From: Comamonadaceae bacterium | Lineage (GTDB): Bacteria > Pseudomonadota > Gammaproteobacteria > Burkholderiales > Burkholderiaceae | Direction: 5' to 3' | Assembly (NCBI GenBank): GCA_947505995.1 | Contig: CANNNB010000109.1 | Span: 1 to 7,694, forward strand | Length of the DNA: 7,694 nt | Part shown: piece by piece, positions 1 through 5,409 of the stretch | Numbering within the stretch: the first letter of the stretch is position 1 | How the letters are laid out: each line of letters begins with the position of its first letter | The notes under the pieces: generated by a model | The model's database searches: none | Seen by the model: only the letters and a program-made list of their open reading frames with translations | What the model was told of the DNA's origin: nothing | Position numbers and translations under genes: made by a program

Positions 1-76
1 CGGTGATCACTTCGCCAGTGCGCATTTCGGTGCGCTTCAGTGATTCTTCAAATAGGTCTGCAAAAGATTCTGACAT
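1..76 (-). CDS. rpsA: 30S ribosomal protein S1, N-terminal 25 codons (partial)
   Basis: The ATG lies at 76–74 and the frame runs off the left edge after 25 codons. The peptide begins MSESFADLFEESLKRTEMRT and continues GEVIT, the characteristic opening of proteobacterial ribosomal protein S1, at the start of the first OB-fold (S1) domain that docks S1 on the 30S subunit through protein S2. S1 melts structured mRNA leaders and is needed to translate messages with weak or absent Shine-Dalgarno sequences. The start is supported by a TAGGAAC sequence 6 nt upstream, the clearest ribosome binding site in the window. The position directly downstream of cmk is the conserved cmk–rpsA order of proteobacteria. 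Only the N-terminus is visible, so the integrity of the roughly 560-residue gene cannot be judged. Identification is nevertheless firm, because both sequence and context agree. Confidence 0.95.
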   Translation of the reverse strand, partial: MSESFADLFEESLKRTEMRTGEVIT

Positions 77-245
77 TCAAGTTCCTAATCCACAAAAAGG
101 TCTGACGACTGCACCATTGCGTCGTTACCAAGGCTAATTGCGGCGGTTGTGTGCGTTTACACGCGGGTTAAGTTGGTGAACCACAAGGCCAGTGCGCAAG
201 CAGCGCGGATGGAGCCATGTGGGCCTCTTTCAAGACTTCCAGCTT
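77..245 (-). promoter_or_regulatory. cmk–rpsA intergenic leader, candidate S1 translational control region
   Basis: This 169-nt stretch between the aroA::cmk stop and the rpsA ATG is the longest non-coding piece in the window. Two short hairpins can be read on the transcript strand. GCGU–GUAA–ACGC at 164–153 closes a GNRA-type tetraloop. GCGC–UGCUU–GCGC lies at 206–194. A GUGU/ACAC pairing at 162–149 would compete with the first hairpin. I see no stem followed by a U-run that would make a Rho-independent terminator, and no convincing −35/−10 pair. The simplest reading is read-through from cmk plus a 5' leader for rpsA. In E. coli, S1 represses its own translation by binding a structured leader, so a similar role is possible here. 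That role is inference; the stems are short and may be chance. Confidence 0.35.
81..87 (-). promoter_or_regulatory. Shine-Dalgarno sequence of rpsA
   Basis: On the minus strand this reads TAGGAAC. The AGGA core (86–83) sits 6 nt before the rpsA ATG, which is good spacing. It fixes the S1 start and is the only well-placed, purine-rich ribosome binding site at any start codon visible here. Confidence 0.8.
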
Positions 246-2273
246 TTAAGCAGAGAAGGCTTGTTTGCTTTGCCACCATTCAAGGACCTGAACCACCGAT
301 TGATCGATGCTCAAGTCTGAGTTGTCTAACAGCATTGCGTCTTGTGCTGGCTTTAAGGGCGCCACGCTTCGGGAAGTGTCCCGAGCATCGCGAGCCTCTA
401 AGTCAGCCCTTAGATCGGCGATTCTAGCCTGAAAACCCTTAGAAATCAATTGCTTATAGCGCCTATCGGCCCTTTTTGCGGCACTGGCGGTTAAAAACAC
501 CTTCAAAGCCGCGCCAGGAAAGATCACGGTGCCCATGTCGCGTCCGTCGGCCAACAGACCGGGCAACCGTTGGAAGCTGTGCTGAAGGGCCACCAAAGCC
601 ATTCGAACAGCGGGCAAGCTTGACACTTTTGAAGCGTTCATACCGCCTTCTTCGCTTCGAATGGCGTCCGTCACATCCTGTTCGTTGAGCAAGACTTTTT
701 CACCCTCAAAGCGCACAGGCAGTTGTTCGGCCAAGGCGGCAATGGCGCTTTCGTTGCCGGCTTCCAAACTGAAGCCTGCCTGCAAAGCGGCATAGGCCGT
801 GACGCGGTAAAGGGCGCCAGAGTCTAGGTAGTGATAGCCCAAGCGCTCTGCCACAAGGCTTGAAAGAGTTCCTTTGCCAGAAGCCGTTGGACCATCGATG
901 CAGATCACTGGAATTTGTTCGCCTGGTGTTTGAATGAGCGAGAAAAGCGTTTCGAAGTAGTCTGGAAACGTTTTGGCCACGCACTGAGGGTCTTCAATGC
1001 GAACGGCTTGATGGTCTGGGTTGAAAGCTGCCAATGAGAAGCACATGGCCACACGGTGATCATCATAGGTGTGAATACTGGCGGCTTGCCATTTGCCCGC
1101 AGGCAGGGGATGGATGCGAAGCCAATCGGGGCCTTCCTCTACTTGAGCGCCTAATTTGCGAGACTCTTTGGCCATGGCCGCAATGCGATCGGTTTCTTTC
1201 ACACGCCAGCTGGCGATGTTGCGCAACGTGGTGGGGCCGTCAGCATAAAGCGCCATGACGGCCAGAGTCATGGCGGCATCGGGAATGTGATTGCAATCTA
1301 AGTCAATGGCTTTCAGTGGCCATGTGCCGCGCTTGATTTCCAACCAGTTGGGCCCGCTTTCAATGCGCGCGCCCATCTGGACGGCGGCTTCCATAAAACG
1401 AATGTCGCCTTGAATGGAGGAAGCGCCAACGCCTTGAATTCGCACGGCTCGCTCTGTTGCACCCAATGCGCCAAGCGCAATAAAGTAGCTCGCAGATGAA
1501 GCATCAGCTTCAATATGAATTTCACCAGGAGATGTGAAGTGGCTTCCCGCGGGAATGGTGAACCGCTCCCAACCGTCGCGCTTGATTTGAATGCCGTAAA
1601 GCGCCAACAAATTCAAAGTGATTTCAATGTAGGGCTTAGAAATCAGTTCGCCCACCACCTCAATCACGGTATCTTTTTGTGCGGCCAAGGGCAGTGACAT
1701 CAAGAGTGCAGTCAGAAACTGGCTAGACACATTGCCGCGAACTTGAATGGGCTTGCCTAATTTCAACTGTGGCGATAAAACGCGCAATGGTGGGTAGCCT
1801 TCGTTGCCCAAGTAATCAATGTGGCAACCCAGTGAGCGCAGTGCATCGACCAAATCGCCGATAGGGCGCTCGTGCATGCGCGCCACCCCCTTGAGGGTAA
1901 AGTCGCCGCCCATTACCGCCAGCGCGGCAGTGAGGGGGCGCATGGCGGTGCCAGCATTGCCCATGAAAAATTCAATGGCAGTCGATGGTTTTTTCAAGCC
2001 TGCAGATTTGCCGTCTGCAGTTCTTTGTCCCAAACCCGTAATGCAAACGCTGTTGGAGCCTGACTTGGGCTCGACGACGCACCCAAGTTGGCGAAGTGCT
2101 ACCAGCATGACGCGCGTGTCGTCTGAATCTAAAAGATCATGCACCCATGTGCTGCCTTCGCAAAATGCAGACAAGAGCAGTACCCGATTGGAAATACTTT
2201 TTGAACCCGGCAAGGTAACAGTGCCGCCTGCTTGCTGCAAAGAAGGGATGTCTAGAAACGCGGTGGCAAACAT
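246..2273 (-). CDS. aroA-cmk: bifunctional 3-phosphoshikimate 1-carboxyvinyltransferase (EPSP synthase) / cytidylate kinase
   Basis: One 675-residue frame holds two complete enzymes.

Residues 1–~446 are EPSP synthase, the sixth step of the shikimate pathway (shikimate-3-phosphate + PEP). Visible motifs are [10 protein letters not shown] (21–30), [10 protein letters not shown] (106–115, the class I type normally sensitive to glyphosate), [10 protein letters not shown] (183–192), catalytic Asp332 in [16 protein letters not shown] (357–364) and DDHRVAM (404–410).

Residues ~454–675 are cytidylate kinase (CMP/dCMP + ATP). They show the P-loop GPTASGKGT (461–469), LDSGALYR (483–490), [11 protein letters not shown] (576–586) and the lid region [16 protein letters not shown] (627–642).

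Each half is near the length of the free-standing enzyme, with only about 8 linker residues. I chose the ATG at 2273, giving [10 protein letters not shown], because the longer frame from 2336 only adds residues overlapping tyrA. The gene starts 10 nt after the tyrA stop, with no clear Shine-Dalgarno. Fused AroA/Cmk proteins are known as an annotated class in Burkholderiales. Confidence 0.95.
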
Positions 2274-2283
2274 GTTGGCTTGT

Positions 2284-3168
2284 TTATTCTTGTGAATTCT
2301 GTTTGGTGCCCATGCGCCAATTGAAACGCAAATCACTGGCTTGGCGAATCATGTCCTCGAGAGCTTGCGGATCATTTTTTTGAATCACCGTTTCAAAGTC
2401 GCTGAGGGCTTCTTTGAAATGCGCAATTTGAAGCAAAACTTGTTCTCGGTTGGTGCTTAAGATGTCGCGCCAAATCACAGGATCGCTAGCCGCAATTCGA
2501 GAGAAATCTCTGAACCCAGGACCACCCAAAGCAATCAAGTCAGCACCATTTTTTTGTTGGAAGATGCCGCGAATGACGGCATAAGCCAAGACATGAGGCA
2601 AGTGGCTGACAGCAGCAAAGGCCGCGTCGTGTGCGGCAGGGGTAAGCTCTGTGATGTAACTGCCCAAGCTCTTCCAAATTTGCTTGGTAAGTTGAACTTG
2701 CGTCAAGCCAGAGCTTGGCATGGGGGTCATGATCAGGGCGCGATCTTTGTAAAGATCTGCATCAGAATGTTCAACGCCCGCAACTTCTTTGCCAGCGATC
2801 GGATGGACTGGAACAAAGCATTGAAGTTTGTCGCCCAATGTATTTAAAGCTGCGGCCACGATGTCTATTTTTGTGGAACCAACATCCATTAGCAGCGCAT
2901 TTGAATTCAAGGCTGGTGCAATGGCTTCAAAGCAAGCTGCCGTCGCACTAACAGGGACTGCCAGCAAAACCAAATCTGCACCTTGCACGGCTTGCGAAAT
3001 GCTGTCGGCGGTGTCGTCGATCACACCCATGCTAAGGGCTTTTTGGCGCGAGGAAACCGAGGCGCTGTAGCCCACAATGTATTTGGCCCAGCCTGCTTGG
3101 CGAGCGGCCAGAGCAAACGAGCCGCCCATCAAGCCGCAGCCAATGAGAGCGATTTTTTCGAATTTCAT
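2284..3168 (-). CDS. tyrA: prephenate dehydrogenase (possibly cyclohexadienyl dehydrogenase)
   Basis: This 294-residue protein oxidatively decarboxylates prephenate to 4-hydroxyphenylpyruvate (or arogenate to tyrosine) in the cytosol. The N-terminal Rossmann fold has the GCGLMGGS nucleotide loop (10–17) and DVGSTK (95–100). The prephenate-binding part follows: [14 protein letters not shown] (122–135), [11 protein letters not shown] (188–198), [16 protein letters not shown] (215–230) and NREQVL (240–245). There is no chorismate mutase domain, unlike E. coli TyrA, and no C-terminal ACT domain, so it is a minimal monofunctional TyrA without an obvious tyrosine-sensing module. After the second β-strand the sequence is GYSASVSSR, without the acidic residue typical of NAD+-specific enzymes, so NADP+ use is possible. 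The ATG at 3168 overlaps the pheA stop as ATGA, which implies translational coupling. Substrate and cofactor choice cannot be settled from sequence alone. Confidence 0.93.
3165..3168 (-). promoter_or_regulatory. ATGA stop/start overlap, pheA–tyrA
   Basis: The tyrA ATG (3168–3166) and the pheA TGA (3167–3165) share bases. The preceding sequence on the transcript (CCTACCCTATCCCTGA) has no purine-rich Shine-Dalgarno. Termination–reinitiation is therefore the likely way tyrA is translated. Confidence 0.75.
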
Positions 3169-4262
3169 TCAGGGATAGGGTAGGAACCCAGAACCTTGTA
3201 GAAGGCGCACAAACCTTGAAGCTCTTGCAATGCGGCAGCGACATGCGCTTGTGAAATATGGCCTTGGATGTCAATGTAGAAATAGTATTCCCATTGGCCA
3301 GATTTGGCAGGGCGGGACTCAAAGCGGGTCATTGACACACCGTTGTTTTTCAAGGGCATGAGCAAGTCATGCACGGCACCAGGCTTGTTGGGAACCGAAA
3401 CCACCAAGCTGGTGCAATCTTTGCCTGAAGCCGGAGGCGTTGCCAAAGTCTGGGGCAGGCATATCACAGCAAAACGAGTGCGGTTGGTGGCTTCATCTTG
3501 AATGGCGTGGGCCACGATGTGCAAGCCAAATTGAGCAGCTGCGCGTTCGCTGGCCAAGCCGGCCCAAGCGGGGTTGGTGGCCGCTAAACGAGCACCCTCA
3601 GCATTGCTAGAAACAGCGCGGCGTTCTGCATGAGGAAGGTTTTGTGTTAACCATGCTTGGCACTGTGCCAAAGCCTGAGGATGGGCCAAGACGACTTCAA
3701 TGTCTTTGAGGTGATCGGTTTGGCGTAACAAGTTATGACGCACCAAGAGGCTCACTTCGCCAATGACGTGAACCGGTGAGCGTAAAAATAAATCGAGTGA
3801 TCTGGCAACCACCCCTTCGGTAGAGTTTTCCATCCCCACAACACCGAACTGCGCTGTGCCGGCGGCTGTTGCGTGAAACACTTCGTCAAAGTTGTTGCAG
3901 TAAATGAGGTTGGCAGCACTGCCAAAAAAATCAATGGCAGCTTGTTCGCAAAAAGTACCTTGAGGACCTAAAACCGCGACTCTCTGAGGCGCTTCAAGCG
4001 CCAAACAAGCCGACATGATTTCTCGCCAAATGGCAGCCACATGGGCATTAAGCAGGGGGCCTTGGTTGGCCTTCTCAATTTTGGCAATGACTTGGGCAAC
4101 ACGATCGGGCCGAAAGAAGGGAGAGCCTTCAGCACGTTTGATTTCTCCGACTTGTTCGGCAACTTTAGCGCGCTGGTTAAGAAGGCTTAACAACTGCTGA
4201 TCCAGCGCGTCAATTTGAATTCGCAATTCGCCCAAGGGGTCAGATTGAAGAGGTTGCGTCAT
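3165..4262 (-). CDS. pheA: bifunctional chorismate mutase / prephenate dehydratase (P-protein)
   Basis: The 365-residue protein has three domains. Residues ~8–92 are an AroQ-type all-helical chorismate mutase; Arg14, Arg31, Lys42 and Arg54 align with E. coli Arg11, Arg28, Lys39 and Arg51. Residues ~94–270 are the prephenate dehydratase, with GPQGTF (99–104), GVVGMENSTEG (140–150) and the catalytic N-R-T-R-F motif (260–264). Residues ~284–365 are an ACT regulatory domain, with PGAVHDLL (294–301) and ESRP (315–318), the elements that bind phenylalanine for feedback inhibition. It turns chorismate into phenylpyruvate. One oddity is Val55, where the E. coli mutase has catalytic Glu52. I chose the ATG at 4262 (MTQPLQSDPL) because an in-frame extension to 4475 would overlap serC and adds no family sequence. 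There is no Shine-Dalgarno before it (ATCGATCAACC). It starts 40 nt after serC and overlaps tyrA by 4 nt. I see no leader peptide or attenuator. Confidence 0.95.
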   Translation of the reverse strand: MTQPLQSDPLGELRIQIDALDQQLLSLLNQRAKVAEQVGEIKRAEGSPFFRPDRVAQVIAKIEKANQGPLLNAHVAAIWREIMSACLALEAPQRVAVLGPQGTFCEQAAIDFFGSAANLIYCNNFDEVFHATAAGTAQFGVVGMENSTEGVVARSLDLFLRSPVHVIGEVSLLVRHNLLRQTDHLKDIEVVLAHPQALAQCQAWLTQNLPHAERRAVSSNAEGARLAATNPAWAGLASERAAAQFGLHIVAHAIQDEATNRTRFAVICLPQTLATPPASGKDCTSLVVSVPNKPGAVHDLLMPLKNNGVSMTRFESRPAKSGQWEYYFYIDIQGHISQAHVAAALQELQGLCAFYKVLGSYPIPE

Positions 4263-4302
4263 GGTTGATCGATGTTGAAAGAAGGACGGCCAAGGGCAAT
4301 GT
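4263..4302 (-). other. serC–pheA spacer
   Basis: This is the widest gap between the metabolic genes, 40 nt. It contains neither a Shine-Dalgarno core near the pheA ATG nor a hairpin with a U-tract. It is too short for a leader peptide attenuator of the classical pheA type. It is pyrimidine-rich in the middle (CCTTCTTTC on the transcript), which might serve as an S1-binding, unstructured ribosome landing site. That last point is inference. Confidence 0.5.
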
Positions 4303-5409
4303 TCAAGCCTGCTTGACTTCGAATTCTTTGAGGTAGGCCACCAAGGCTTTGACGCCTTCAAGCGGCATGGCGTTGTAAATGCTGGCGCGCATGCCGCCCA
4401 CAGATTTGTGACCTTTGAGTTGCAACAAGCCTCGCTCTTTGGCGCCCTCAAGGAAAGCATCGTTGCGAGATTCATCGCGCAAATAGAACGGGATGTTCAT
4501 GCGTGAACGGCATGATTTTTCAACTCGGTTTTCGTAAAGCTGAGATTGATCTAGATACTCATAGAGTAAGTTCGCTTTGGCGATGCTTCTCTGCTCCATG
4601 GCTGCGACACCCGAACAACCAATTTCAGTTTGGGCCTTCAGCCACTTGAAAACCAAACCGGCAATGTAAATTGAATAGGTGGGCGGTGTGTTGTACATGG
4701 AGCCGTTGTCTGCAACCATTTTGTAATTGAATGCACTGGGGCAATGCTTCATGGCTTTGCCCAGTAAATCTTCGCGAACGACCACAAGGGTAAGTCCCGC
4801 AGGACCTAGATTTTTTTGTGCGCCACCAAAGGCCAAACCAACTTTTGACCAATCAATGCTGCGAGAGGCAACGTGAGACGAAAAATCGATCACCAAAGGG
4901 GCATTGCAGCCAAGTGCCTTCAAGTCGGGCAAAGTTTGATACTCAACGCCGTCAATGGTTTCGTTGGTGCAAACGTGAACATAGTTGGCGTGAGCGCTCA
5001 ATTGCCATTCGGAAGTAGAAGGGATGCTGGAGAATTGCTTGCTCTGCCCGCTAGCCGCCAAATGCGGTGAGCAAAACTGAGAGGCCTCCTTGAACGACTT
5101 CTGACTCCAACTGCCAGTGACCACAAAGTCAACGGTGCCTTCTTGTGACAGATTCAAAGGCACGATGGCATTTTCTGCAATACCACCACCTTGCATGAAC
5201 AAGATTTTGAAGTTGTCAGGTACCGCTAAAAGCTCGCGCAAGTCAGCTTCTGCTTCTTCGTAAATGGACATGAACTCTTTACCACGATGGCTCATTTCCA
5301 TCACGCCCATGCCGCTGCCATGCCAGTCCAGCATTTCGCTAGCGGCTTGAATTAAGACGGCATCGGGAATGGCAGCAGGGCCTGCGGAAAAGTTGTAGGG
5401 TCTGGTCAT
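4303..5409 (-). CDS. serC: phosphoserine aminotransferase
   Basis: This 368-residue PLP enzyme (class V aminotransferase fold) transaminates 3-phosphohydroxypyruvate with glutamate to give phosphoserine. It also acts on 3-hydroxy-4-phosphohydroxybutanoate in the PLP biosynthetic route. Length is near the 362 residues of E. coli SerC. Recognisable parts are [11 protein letters not shown] (5–15), SHRGKEF (40–46, substrate-binding His/Arg), W101, NETIDG (149–154), the cofactor Asp175 in VIDFSS, the Schiff-base lysine Lys199 in [13 protein letters not shown] (195–207), YNTPPT (239–244) and [17 protein letters not shown] (333–349). The loop that holds the PLP phosphate reads GGGIAEN, with Ile77 where E. 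coli has Arg77. This seems usual for the lineage rather than damage. The start overlaps the gyrA stop as ATGA. The nearest AGGA is 15 nt upstream, too far to be a standard ribosome site. The neighbours pheA, tyrA and aroA share a biosynthetic theme with it. Confidence 0.96.
5406..5409 (-). promoter_or_regulatory. ATGA stop/start overlap, gyrA–serC
   Basis: The serC ATG (5409–5407) and the gyrA TGA (5408–5406) overlap. An AGGA lies at 5428–5425, but its 15-nt distance is outside the usual window, so coupling to gyrA termination is the likely mode of serC initiation. Confidence 0.75.

Noticed and set aside
91..112. Possible Rho-independent terminator before rpsA (short GTC/GAC stem followed by TTTTT on the transcript)
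   Set aside because: The stem has only 3 bp, and the T-run lies just upstream of the rpsA ribosome site, where a terminator would block rpsA. Too weak to call.
77..420. sigma-70 promoter for rpsA in the leader or the cmk 3' end
   Set aside because: TTGA-type hexamers occur (for example TTGAAT, TTGAAA, TTGAGC on the minus strand), but none has a TATAAT-like partner at 16–18 nt. A promoter may exist but I cannot place it.
149..427. A 92-codon plus-strand frame across the rpsA leader and cmk 3' end
   Set aside because: It has no ribosome binding site, its product is unlike known proteins, and most of it is antisense to the conserved end of cmk.
1819..2295. A 158-codon open frame on the plus strand opposite aroA
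   Set aside because: It is antisense to well-conserved EPSP synthase motifs, has no ribosome site, and gives a low-complexity Ser/Pro/Arg-rich product typical of a shadow frame.
2274..2336. Upstream extension of aroA to an ATG at 2336
   Set aside because: The extra 21 residues overlap the end of tyrA in another frame and match nothing in the EPSP synthase family. [10 protein letters not shown] at 2273 matches the usual N-terminus and spacing.
4263..4302. Phenylalanine-responsive leader peptide or attenuator before pheA
   Set aside because: The gap is only 40 nt. It has no small ORF with a Phe run and no competing hairpins.
4263..4475. Upstream extension of pheA to an ATG at 4475
   Set aside because: The 71 extra residues are read from the serC 3' end in another frame and show no domain. 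The chorismate mutase domain starts right after the ATG at 4262.
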